Assembly: GCA_013619035.1 (NCBI GenBank)
Contig: JABXKX010000398.1
Coordinates: 1-11,031 of the forward strand
Length of the DNA: 11,031 nucleotides
Direction: 5' to 3'
DNA from: Peptostreptococcaceae bacterium
GTDB lineage: Bacteria > Bacillota_A > Clostridia > Peptostreptococcales > Acidaminobacteraceae
The position numbers and the translations under genes are program-made. Within the stretch, counting starts at the first letter, position 1, and each line of letters opens with the position of its first letter. The notes beneath the pieces were generated by a model, which did not search any database, was not told where the DNA came from, and was given only the letters and a program-made list of their open reading frames with translations. Shown here piece by piece: positions 1 to 6,373 of the stretch.

Positions 1-38
1 GTTTTAAAGTGTATAATCATGCAATTATTTTGTATTTT

Positions 39-1607
39 TTAAACAGTTGCAACAATTTCGGCGACTTTAATGCCATCGATTGCAGAAGAAACAATTCCAC
101 CAGCATAACCTGCACCTTCTCCAATTGGATATAAACCTTTAATATTGGGACTCTCCATAGTTGTATAGTCTCTATTCATTCTAATCGGAGCAGAACTTCT
201 TGATTCAATGGCAGTTAATACCACATCCGAGGCATCAAACCCCTCTATTTTTTTGCCAAAAGCTACAAGACCTTCTTTCAGTGCCTCATAAACAACTTTT
301 GGCAAACACTCTTTTATTTGTATCCATTTCACACCAGGTTTATAACTTGGTATGATACGATTTAATTGATGTTCTTGATCATGAAGAAATGACCCTAAAG
401 TCTCTGCTGGTGCATGATAATTATTACCACCCAATTCAAATGCTCTTTGCTCATATTTTCTTTGATAGTAAACACCAGCAAGCGGATGTGTTGACTCAAA
501 GTCTTCCACTTGTATTTGAACCAGTATCGCACTATTAATATTTTTTTGATCTCTTGCATGTTCACTCATACCATTAACGACTAAACCACCTTGCTCTGAA
601 GATGATGCAACAACCATGCCACCAGGACAAACACAGAACGAATAAACACTTCTCCCATTTGAAGCTTTATGAGTTAGCTTATAATCTGACGCTCCTAAGA
701 ACTCGCGATGGTCCAATGTACCATATTGATTGAGATCAATCGTATCTTGTAAATGTTCAATACGTACGCCCATAGCAAAAGGCTTTTGCTCTATATCCAA
801 ACCTAAGTCATACAACACCTCATAGGTATCTCTAGCTGAATGACCAATTGCCAAAATAACTTGATCACTATGAAACTGTTCATTATTTTCTAGCACTATG
901 CCTTTAATATGTCCTTCTCTTACATCAAAAGATTTTACATACGAATTGAAATTAATTGTACCACCTTTTTCTAAAATATAAGCTCTCATACTTTTTACAA
1001 CATCTTTTAGAATATCTGTGCCAACATGTGGTTTGTTCATATACAATATTTCTTCAGGTGCGCCATGTTTAACTAATACGTCCAATACTTTTTTTGCTCT
1101 AGGATCTTTTGAACGTGTCGTTAATTTACCGTCTGAAAAAGTTCCAGCACCACCTTCTCCATATTGAACATTGGAGTTAGACTTCAATTCACCAGTCTTC
1201 CAAAATGCTTCCACACTTAGAGTTCGACTGTCTACATCTTCTCCACGCTCGAAAACAATAGGCTTTAATCCAAGTTCCGCTAAAATATAAGCAGCAAATA
1301 ATCCTGCAGGACCAAAACCAACTATGATTGGAGATGCCTTAAAGATTGGTGTTGGGTACTCATATTCCATCTTTTTTGCTTGAACTAATTGTTTGTTTTT
1401 TGACAGCACCTTCGACTCATTCACAACGTTTGCATCAACAACACAAACGTAGTGGACTTTTGGTTTTTTTCTAGCATCTAATGAACGTTTGACTAATTTA
1501 TAAGAGACCAACTGTTCCTCTGAAATCTTTAAAGTCTTTAATATCTTTCTTCTCAGTTCACTTTCTGTATAGTTAATATCTATTTTTAATTGATTTATTC
1601 TTATCAT
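39..1607 (-). CDS. FAD-dependent oxidoreductase (NAD(P)/FAD-dependent dehydrogenase family, COG2509-like)
   Basis: Predicted cytosolic flavoprotein of 522 residues; its substrate is unknown. An N-terminal alpha/beta region (about 1-85) precedes the dinucleotide-binding fold. The Rossmann motif is IIVGFGPAGLFAAY (about 94-107), with the acidic end of beta-2 in VFERGE near 120. A conserved GEGGAGTFSDGKL block follows at about 150-162, and a C-terminal FAD-contact segment GLYPIGEGAGYAGGI lies near 491-505. This layout and length match a widespread clostridial family usually annotated only as FAD-dependent protein. The start was moved inward from 1637 to 1607 because AAGGAAGG lies just upstream of this ATG, whereas the 1637 ATG sits in the loop of a small hairpin and has no ribosome binding site. 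It is the last gene after ndk (34-nt gap), probably in the same transcript. The family assignment is firm; the reaction is not known. Confidence 0.9.
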   Translation of the reverse strand: MIRINQLKIDINYTESELRRKILKTLKISEEQLVSYKLVKRSLDARKKPKVHYVCVVDANVVNESKVLSKNKQLVQAKKMEYEYPTPIFKASPIIVGFGPAGLFAAYILAELGLKPIVFERGEDVDSRTLSVEAFWKTGELKSNSNVQYGEGGAGTFSDGKLTTRSKDPRAKKVLDVLVKHGAPEEILYMNKPHVGTDILKDVVKSMRAYILEKGGTINFNSYVKSFDVREGHIKGIVLENNEQFHSDQVILAIGHSARDTYEVLYDLGLDIEQKPFAMGVRIEHLQDTIDLNQYGTLDHREFLGASDYKLTHKASNGRSVYSFCVCPGGMVVASSSEQGGLVVNGMSEHARDQKNINSAILVQIQVEDFESTHPLAGVYYQRKYEQRAFELGGNNYHAPAETLGSFLHDQEHQLNRIIPSYKPGVKWIQIKECLPKVVYEALKEGLVAFGKKIEGFDASDVVLTAIESRSSAPIRMNRDYTTMESPNIKGLYPIGEGAGYAGGIVSSAIDGIKVAEIVATV

Positions 1608-1611
1608 ATAA

Positions 1612-1619
1612 CCTTCCTT
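1612..1619 (-). promoter_or_regulatory. Ribosome binding site deciding the FAD oxidoreductase start
   Basis: On the minus strand AAGGAAGG lies 4 nt before the ATG at 1607. The longer alternative start at 1637 has no such site. Confidence 0.8.
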
Positions 1620-1641
1620 ACATAGCAAAAGCCCCATAGGG

Positions 1642-2037
1642 CTAAAACCAAATTTCTATTTCTCTTTTTGCGTCTTCTAAGTTAGCTGAACCGTGAACGA
1701 CATTACGCTGAACACTTTCTCCAAAAATATATCTAATTGTAGCTGGTCGTGCCTTGCTAGGATTCGTTGCGCCATTAATATCACGAACAACCGAAATAGC
1801 ATTCTCTCCAGCTACTTTTAAAACAATCACTTCATCTTCCATCATAAATTCTATTAACGAAGGATAAAAGTCTCTACTCACATGTTCTTCATAATGTTTC
1901 TCAAGAATCGCCTTATCAAGTTGCCTTTTATACATTCCCTCTATAATTAAACCATTATCCTCATATATACTGATAATACGTCCAATCAGATGCCTTTTAA
2001 CCGCATCAGGCTTAATTAATATCAATGTTCTCTCCAT
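1642..2037 (-). CDS. ndk: Nucleoside diphosphate kinase, short divergent form
   Basis: Transfers the gamma phosphate from an NTP to an NDP through a phosphohistidine, keeping nucleotide pools balanced in the cytosol. The protein has 131 residues, shorter than the roughly 140-150 of many bacterial enzymes. All standard active-site positions can be placed with family spacing: K9, Y49, R85, T91, R102, N112, catalytic H115, S117 and E126. The signature around the histidine is NVVHGSAN rather than the usual NxxHGSD, so the conserved Asp is Ala118. PGTIRGDFG-type residues are replaced by PATIRYIFG (99-106). Start: TGGAGGGAT lies shortly upstream of the ATG. Neighbours are the 68-residue membrane protein upstream (42-nt gap) and the FAD protein downstream. 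The enzyme identity is clear, and the intact catalytic set suggests it is active. Confidence 0.95.
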   Translation of the reverse strand: MERTLILIKPDAVKRHLIGRIISIYEDNGLIIEGMYKRQLDKAILEKHYEEHVSRDFYPSLIEFMMEDEVIVLKVAGENAISVVRDINGATNPSKARPATIRYIFGESVQRNVVHGSANLEDAKREIEIWF

Positions 2038-2079
2038 AGTTATCCCTCCATAAGCTATATATGCCCGAAAGGATATGTT

Positions 2080-2286
2080 TTACTCAGTCTCTTCTAATTT
2101 TTCTAAGTAAACTTCATTGATACCGACCATCCCAAGTTCTCTAGCACGTTGAATTATCTCCGCATTAGTAGGTTGATCCATACTATGATCTTCTATCACA
2201 ACATTAATAATACCGTAAAAGAAGAATGACAATCCAATGACCAGCAGTGCAAAGTATCTATATATTTTTTTTACATTAATATACAT
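2080..2286 (-). CDS. Small single-pass membrane protein with C-terminal AEIIQRARELGMV motif
   Basis: This 68-residue protein has a short basic N-terminus (VKKIYR), one hydrophobic helix at about 11-30, then a short acidic tail outside or at the membrane surface. The tail carries TNAEIIQRARELGMV (40-54). From memory, similar motifs (hydrophobic helix, then S/T-xxE-I-xxRA+ELGM) occur in small clostridial membrane proteins, some labelled as MltG/YceG-related. I treat that label as unproven because no lytic transglycosylase catalytic domain is present. The gene is translationally coupled to the GH18 gene: the GH18 stop TAG is followed directly by this ATG with no gap, and the AAAGGTG ribosome binding site lies inside the GH18 coding end. 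The coupling suggests a shared envelope role with GH18; its function is unknown. Confidence 0.8.
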   Translation of the reverse strand: MYINVKKIYRYFALLVIGLSFFFYGIINVVIEDHSMDQPTNAEIIQRARELGMVGINEVYLEKLEETE

Positions 2287-3828
2287 CTATTCACCTTTTT
2301 CTAATGCTTCTTCTAATACAGGCCAGATTGATTCTAATTCATAACCTCTTCTCCAAGAAGCAATACCCTTTAAATTGTATTTATGTACCATCTTAATTTT
2401 AAGTTTTAAACTTTCCGCATCTTCTATCCAAACTTTCTTAACCGCATTATCAGTAGCATCTATAAAACTAATATAATTTTGACCTGCTGCTTCATCCCAC
2501 AATACATTGTAGTCTCCACCAGCCAAAATGCTTTCCATTTTATACATCGTAATGGCATCTGATGTTACTTTCATTTGATTCACAAGTTCTTTATGTGGTC
2601 TTTCAAACCAAACACGCATATAAAACGGGATACCCATTATCACTTTATTCGAATCTACTTCACTTATTAATATCTCAAGATTCTTGTCCAACCAATTGAG
2701 TGAAGCAACCGACCCGCTTATAGGAGATGAACCCCAGTGTTCATCATAAGACATGACTACTATATAGTCAACCCACTCACCAAGAACTTTCCTATCATAA
2801 CATTTAGACCAATTATCAGAACCACCACCAAATGTTACATCCATTGAAACCAACATGCCACTACGATGAAATGCAGCTGTTAATTCTGCTATAAATTGAC
2901 TCAGTTTTTCTTTATCATCTTTATAAATATTTTCGAAATCGATGTTTATACCTTCAAACTCATTTTCTGAATACACCTTAACAAGTTGATCAATAACATT
3001 TGTTCTTATTTCAATTGAACTGATGATATCTCTCGTCATATCCGGATCAAAACTGTTTGTAACTGCCGGCCACAAATCATAGTCCTTGTCCAGAGCCCAC
3101 TGAATATAATCATCTTGTGTTTTTAATCTTAATTGTCCTTCACTATCAACGACTTCATACCAAACAGGAGAAATAACATCTAAACCAGGCATATCATATA
3201 ATGAAGAAACATCTGTTTTTCTACTATATACCGCTTCCCATGTCATGGTGATCTTCTCAGGCATACTGTCTTTTATACCATTTATTATCTCTTGGATCAG
3301 ATAGGTTTTCTCACCTTTAGAATTAAAATCTATCTGTAATGAAAACAAAGGATCTTCTATTAAGAAATAACTCATATTAAATTGCTTTTGAAGAGCCTCT
3401 AAAGACACATAGATAACATTTCCCTTTTTTACTAGAATATCATTGTCATATAACTCTTTCCCATTAATCGAATATTGATTACTGTTGAAGTTAAATAGAT
3501 AGGTTTGATCTTCATAAACCCAGATCAATTGATTATTCTCTTCATCATACTGATACACAAATCTATAGAGTTCGTTTAGATATTCCAGTTGAACTAAATT
3601 CTCATTTTTAATATAAGCAACTTCTTCTTCAGATATTTCTATAGTCATATCTGACGTGAAACTCTTAATTCTAATTTCTGGTTCAGGTTCAATGACTTCA
3701 ATGACTTCTGCAACGTCTTCATCAATTTCATTAATAACTTTATCATCACTCCCTGTATTTCTTAAAACAAATACGCCTCCAATAACCAGGGATATCATTA
3801 TCACTAGCAACACTATTATTTTTTTCAT
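2287..3828 (-). CDS. Membrane-anchored glycoside hydrolase family 18 protein (peptidoglycan/chitin-type glycosidase)
   Basis: A 513-residue protein likely acting at the cell surface. It has an N-terminal hydrophobic anchor (about 3-23), an acidic Glu/Asp/Pro-rich stalk (about 28-52), and a beta-rich region at about 55-170 that resembles copper-amine-oxidase-N-type stalk domains. A GH18 barrel follows from about 193 to the end. The catalytic strand reads FEGINIDFEN (291-300), with the presumed acid/base E299 and D297. The usual DxxDxDxE is here E292-x-x-N295-x-D297-x-E299. The second hallmark, VVMSYDEHWGSSP (357-369), and a late SWRRGYE (491-497) resemble YaaH/SleL-type cell-wall GH18 enzymes. 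The start at 3828 rather than 3858 follows GAGGAG and gives a clean signal anchor. It heads the operon with the 68-residue protein, ndk and the FAD gene. The exact substrate is not determined; a role in wall or spore cortex remodelling is inferred. Confidence 0.9.
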   Translation of the reverse strand: MKKIIVLLVIMISLVIGGVFVLRNTGSDDKVINEIDEDVAEVIEVIEPEPEIRIKSFTSDMTIEISEEEVAYIKNENLVQLEYLNELYRFVYQYDEENNQLIWVYEDQTYLFNFNSNQYSINGKELYDNDILVKKGNVIYVSLEALQKQFNMSYFLIEDPLFSLQIDFNSKGEKTYLIQEIINGIKDSMPEKITMTWEAVYSRKTDVSSLYDMPGLDVISPVWYEVVDSEGQLRLKTQDDYIQWALDKDYDLWPAVTNSFDPDMTRDIISSIEIRTNVIDQLVKVYSENEFEGINIDFENIYKDDKEKLSQFIAELTAAFHRSGMLVSMDVTFGGGSDNWSKCYDRKVLGEWVDYIVVMSYDEHWGSSPISGSVASLNWLDKNLEILISEVDSNKVIMGIPFYMRVWFERPHKELVNQMKVTSDAITMYKMESILAGGDYNVLWDEAAGQNYISFIDATDNAVKKVWIEDAESLKLKIKMVHKYNLKGIASWRRGYELESIWPVLEEALEKGE

Positions 3829-3834
3829 AACACT

Positions 3835-3840
3835 CTCCTC
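3835..3840 (-). promoter_or_regulatory. Ribosome binding site deciding the GH18 start
   Basis: GAGGAG on the minus strand lies 6 nt before the ATG at 3828. The start at 3858 would lie upstream of this site and of the predicted transcription start. Confidence 0.8.
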
Positions 3841-3847
3841 AAAACTT

Positions 3848-3876
3848 ATTATAATCAATATCCGGACACATGAAAC
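3848..3876 (-). promoter_or_regulatory. Putative promoter of the GH18-ndk-FAD operon
   Basis: A perfect TATAAT lies at 3848-3853 on the minus strand. Seventeen bases upstream is only a weak -35 (GTTTCA, 3871-3876). The transcription start would be near 3841, leaving a leader of about 12-13 nt that just holds the GAGGAG site. The rest of the divergent gap (3877-4020) shows no further clear signal beyond a 5-bp hairpin at 3907-3920. Confidence 0.5.
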
Positions 3877-4026
3877 TATTTATTTTTTAATTTAATATTG
3901 TTTTAACAAGTTTCGACTTGAAGAACCCATCATGCAAACAAGAAATAACTTGACTAGAAACTTTAAATCAATATTAAGAAGTGATTAGAAATTCGCTTAA
4001 CAACCATCCAAAATTGCAATCTATGA

Positions 4027-4032
4027 TATAAT
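4027..4032 (+). promoter_or_regulatory. Putative extended -10 promoter of cvpA
   Basis: TGATATAAT (4024-4032) is an extended -10 element with a perfect TATAAT. No good -35 is present at the right distance, as is common for extended -10 promoters. The start would be near 4039, giving a very short leader before GGAGG (4041-4045). A weaker alternative upstream is TTGACT (3950-3955) with TATTAA (3972-3977), spacer 16. Confidence 0.55.
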
Positions 4033-4051
4033 TACTTTATGGAGGCGTATT

Positions 4052-4747
4052 ATGAATTATTTAGATTATATTATTATTGCAATATTTATTTTTTATGGTC
4101 TTTGGGGATTAGCAAAAGGCATTCTCAGAATAGTATTGGATTTAGTTGGTTATATCGTTGCAATTATTATTGCTAAATTGACCAGTCCTTTATTGATTTC
4201 TTATATTAATGGAACAAGCTTTTATGGTAATGTTCATAACAAAATTTTTGATACTTTTTCAAGAATCAGTCCTGAATTAGGGCGTTCAATTGAAACATTA
4301 AAAATACCTGATAACATAAGTGAAATGATACAGCAGGAACCTGGTCTAAGATCTGTTCTACACAGTTATCCTAAATTACAATCAACAATCGAATCCAATT
4401 TAAGTACTTTATATGGTAGAGGATTTATGGAAGTCGTAACTGAGTACGTGATTGCTATTATTAGTATTCTTGTTATATTTGTTTTTGTAAAAGTTCTGTT
4501 TTCTATCGTAGTATCGGTAATCCTATCTAGACAAGACCATTTACCACTTGCTATTACCAATAGAATCCTTGGTATGGTTTTAGGAGGTTTTGTTGCATTA
4601 TTTATCGTTACTTTTACTTTACAACTCATTGAAGTCTATTCATTAGCAAGTTCACCTGTTTTATTAGATACAATATCACATTCAAAATATGGTCATGTGT
4701 TTACATCCATACCACTGCTAGATTTTATGACAAAATTAATCAATTAA
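4052..4747 (+). CDS. CvpA family integral membrane protein
   Basis: A 231-residue membrane protein. The N-terminus MNYLDYIIIAIFIFYGLWGLAKGILR is typical of the CvpA family: hydrophobic helix, then a G-x-x-KG turn, then a second helix. Predicted membrane segments lie at about 4-20, 26-45, 130-158 and 168-194. A soluble loop of about 85 residues (46-129) holds the PELGRS and LKIPDNIS stretches. CvpA was named for colicin V production in E. coli; in Firmicutes the family is widespread and poorly characterised, with envelope-homeostasis roles proposed. Start: GGAGG lies 6 nt upstream. It is the only plus-strand gene in the window, diverging from the GH18 operon and converging on the Memo/AMMECR1 gene. 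It ends 2 nt or less from the terminator hairpin, so it is probably monocistronic. Confidence 0.85.
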   Translation: MNYLDYIIIAIFIFYGLWGLAKGILRIVLDLVGYIVAIIIAKLTSPLLISYINGTSFYGNVHNKIFDTFSRISPELGRSIETLKIPDNISEMIQQEPGLRSVLHSYPKLQSTIESNLSTLYGRGFMEVVTEYVIAIISILVIFVFVKVLFSIVVSVILSRQDHLPLAITNRILGMVLGGFVALFIVTFTLQLIEVYSLASSPVLLDTISHSKYGHVFTSIPLLDFMTKLIN

Positions 4748-4772
4748 AAAAGTTGGATTACTCCAACTTTTT
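4747..4772. terminator. Bidirectional intrinsic terminator after cvpA
   Basis: A perfect 11-bp stem, AAAAAGTTGGA (4747-4757) and TCCAACTTTTT (4762-4772), closes a TTAC loop. The T-rich 3' arm serves cvpA on the plus strand. The A-rich 5' arm gives a T-run on the other strand, so it could also stop minus-strand transcripts from 4978. Confidence 0.85.
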
Positions 4773-4780
4773 AACATTTT

Positions 4781-4817
4781 TGTGGATAACTATTTTTTTA
4801 GAGAATAGTTATCCACA
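4781..4817. repeat. 14-bp perfect inverted repeat made of two DnaA boxes
   Basis: TGTGGATAACTATT (4781-4794) and its exact reverse complement AATAGTTATCCACA (4804-4817) are separated by 9 nt. The outer 9 bases of each arm are the perfect DnaA box TTATCCACA, placed head-to-head facing outward. The match extends 5 bp beyond the boxes. The repeat could also form a hairpin in RNA, but it lacks the T-tract expected for a terminator. Confidence 0.85.
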
Positions 4818-4977
4818 TTATTTTTCACTTACTTTTACTATATTTCAAGTATTCAACTGGCATATCCACACAGTTTCCTGAATATGTGGATAATTAAAAT
4901 CTAATTCATCTACATATTATTCACCGAATTATATGAGTTATCCACAATATTGTTAAGTTATACACATATCATTCACA
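4781..4977. promoter_or_regulatory. DnaA-box cluster (candidate DnaA titration or replication-control locus)
   Basis: This 197-bp non-coding stretch holds four perfect TTATCCACA boxes: 4781-4789 (minus), 4809-4817 (plus), 4885-4893 (minus) and 4938-4946 (plus). Two boxes have one mismatch: ATATCCACA at 4862-4870 (plus) and TTATACACA at 4958-4966 (plus). A weaker seventh, TCATTCACA, lies at 4969-4977. Start-to-start distances include 53 nt twice (4809 to 4862 and 4885 to 4938), close to five helical turns. DnaA, the replication initiator, binds this 9-mer. There is no dnaA, dnaN or rpmH in the window, and the genes on both sides are mostly on the minus strand with no switch of transcription direction. 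A regulatory cluster is therefore more likely than oriC. Confidence 0.75.
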
Positions 4978-6372
4978 TCAATAGTATCGTACCACTTCAA
5001 ATCGTTCTAACTTATAATCCTCAGTTTCTGAAATACTACCTTTGTGACATGCAATGCGTACCTGTTCTTCAGCGGTATCAATACCCTCTAAGTTTGGCAA
5101 TAACAGTCCGCGCTTGTATCCAGATGTAACAATAACACCATAAATTTTAGTATCTAATAGTGAAATGTCATCAATTGCTTCTGGTTCTAATAATACATCT
5201 ACTGTTATCTCAATATCTTCTAATTCGCTTGCTTCAACTTCTGGAAATCTAGGATCTTCAAAAGCTGCTTTAACAGCATTAGATACTATTTCTAAAGCCA
5301 CATTATCTTCAGTTGGACCAATCGTGCCAATGCATCCTCTTAATGCACCATGTTTCTTAAGTGATACAAAAGTACCCGCTTTAGCTTCAAACATTTCTGC
5401 TGGTAATGAATCATACATGATTTCATCTGTTAAACCCAAATATTTTTCAATCGTCCTTCTTGCTAATTTTACAAAATGACTTTCTTTTGATAACTTATCA
5501 CTTTTACTACTCTTATACTGTTTCTCGATTAAATGAGTAAATTTTCTCTTCTCATCAATTGATAAATTTTCAAATCCCATTGCAAGATAGCCAACACCAA
5601 AAGGTCCATCATAACCATAAGTCGTCGCATCATAATTGTATCCATCTAAGGATCCCAACATAATATCGATAGATCTTTTACCACATTCACTCGCCTCATT
5701 TTGAAGTTTCTCATCAAAAAACATCGCTGAAAGTATGTCTTTTTCTTCAAGAATCTTTCGAATCTTATGATCAAAAATAGTGCCTGATGGATGATAGTCA
5801 TACGGACCATCACCTTTTAAACAATGTGACATATCACCACTTGCTATCACAACAATATTTTCAAGAGTTGAACACGCCTGAATGATTCTTCCAAATTCAT
5901 AAAGCTTATGACTTGAAAACAAGCCATAAGTAATATGTACCAACTTATAGTCTTTATAATGGTCATCGACAAATTTTAGAGGTACAATAACGCCATGGTC
6001 TAATGATTTACTGATATTAAAATACTCAGCGTTCTCATCATTTAATTTTAAACAAGGCACATCAATTTGACTGCTTTCATAAATAATCTTATCTACTAGA
6101 ATTTTATTATTTTCTTTTGAGATAGAAATGGTAGGATAACCAAACTTTTCTAAATCGCCATATAAGCTATCATCATAACCGATGGCAATTCCATCGCTAA
6201 AGACCGGACCATGAGGTGTAATCACTATAATAGTGTCTGGAGCGATATCTTTGATTTGTTTACCAATTTTGTGTAAGCCATTCATTAGACCTTCACACTC
6301 TTTTTCAGCACCTCTTCCTACTTGTGGTATTAAAATAGGTGGATGAGGCATTAAAAAAGTACCTTTAATCAT
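4978..6372 (-). CDS. AmmeMemoRadiSam-type fusion: Memo/LigB-like class III dioxygenase domain plus AMMECR1 domain
   Basis: A 464-residue cytosolic fusion. Residues about 1-275 match the Memo/LigB fold of class III extradiol dioxygenases. MPHPPILIP (8-16, His10) and TPHGP (52-56, His54) sit where LigB-type enzymes place their first two metal ligands; SGDMSHCL (178-185) is a further conserved-looking block. Residues about 295-464 are an AMMECR1 domain with the hallmark LRGCIGT (344-350), followed by FEDPRFPEV and a TVDVLLEPE strand. The family is named for its usual grouping with Memo and a radical SAM enzyme; the joint reaction is, to my knowledge, not established. No radical SAM gene (CxxxCxxC) is in this window. 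It is coupled to the upstream MazG-like gene: one base separates that stop from this ATG, and the GAAGGTG ribosome binding site overlaps its last codons. Downstream is the DnaA-box region. Confidence 0.9.
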   Translation of the reverse strand: MIKGTFLMPHPPILIPQVGRGAEKECEGLMNGLHKIGKQIKDIAPDTIIVITPHGPVFSDGIAIGYDDSLYGDLEKFGYPTISISKENNKILVDKIIYESSQIDVPCLKLNDENAEYFNISKSLDHGVIVPLKFVDDHYKDYKLVHITYGLFSSHKLYEFGRIIQACSTLENIVVIASGDMSHCLKGDGPYDYHPSGTIFDHKIRKILEEKDILSAMFFDEKLQNEASECGKRSIDIMLGSLDGYNYDATTYGYDGPFGVGYLAMGFENLSIDEKRKFTHLIEKQYKSSKSDKLSKESHFVKLARRTIEKYLGLTDEIMYDSLPAEMFEAKAGTFVSLKKHGALRGCIGTIGPTEDNVALEIVSNAVKAAFEDPRFPEVEASELEDIEITVDVLLEPEAIDDISLLDTKIYGVIVTSGYKRGLLLPNLEGIDTAEEQVRIACHKGSISETEDYKLERFEVVRYY

Positions 6373-6373
6373 T

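Noticed and set aside
1..38. Terminator after the FAD oxidoreductase gene
   Set aside because: Only a 5-bp A/T stem (ATAAT/ATTAT) is visible with no clear T-tract; any real terminator probably lies outside the window.
1630..1643. Small hairpin (AGCCC, loop TATG, GGGCT on the minus strand) at the ndk stop as a terminator
   Set aside because: The stem is only 5 bp and is followed by just three T residues before GCT; it is at most a weak pause site between ndk and the FAD gene.
3656..3895. Plus-strand reading frame antisense to the GH18 start, and similar antisense frames within the Memo/AMMECR1, rpsI, truA, ecfT, ecfA2 and ecfA1 genes
   Set aside because: Low-complexity Ser/Thr/Ile-rich translations, no good ribosome binding sites, and complete overlap with well-identified genes; these are complementary-strand shadows.
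3907..3920. Hairpin CAAGT-TTCG-ACTTG in the GH18-cvpA divergent gap as an operator
   Set aside because: A 5-bp stem in AT-rich DNA with no second copy and no overlap with either -10 element; chance is a sufficient explanation.
4781..4977. Calling this region the chromosomal replication origin
   Set aside because: No dnaA, dnaN, recF, rpmH or gyr genes are nearby, and genes on both sides, including ribosomal protein genes, run on the same strand, so a fork leaving rightward would meet them head-on. It is kept as a DnaA-box cluster only.
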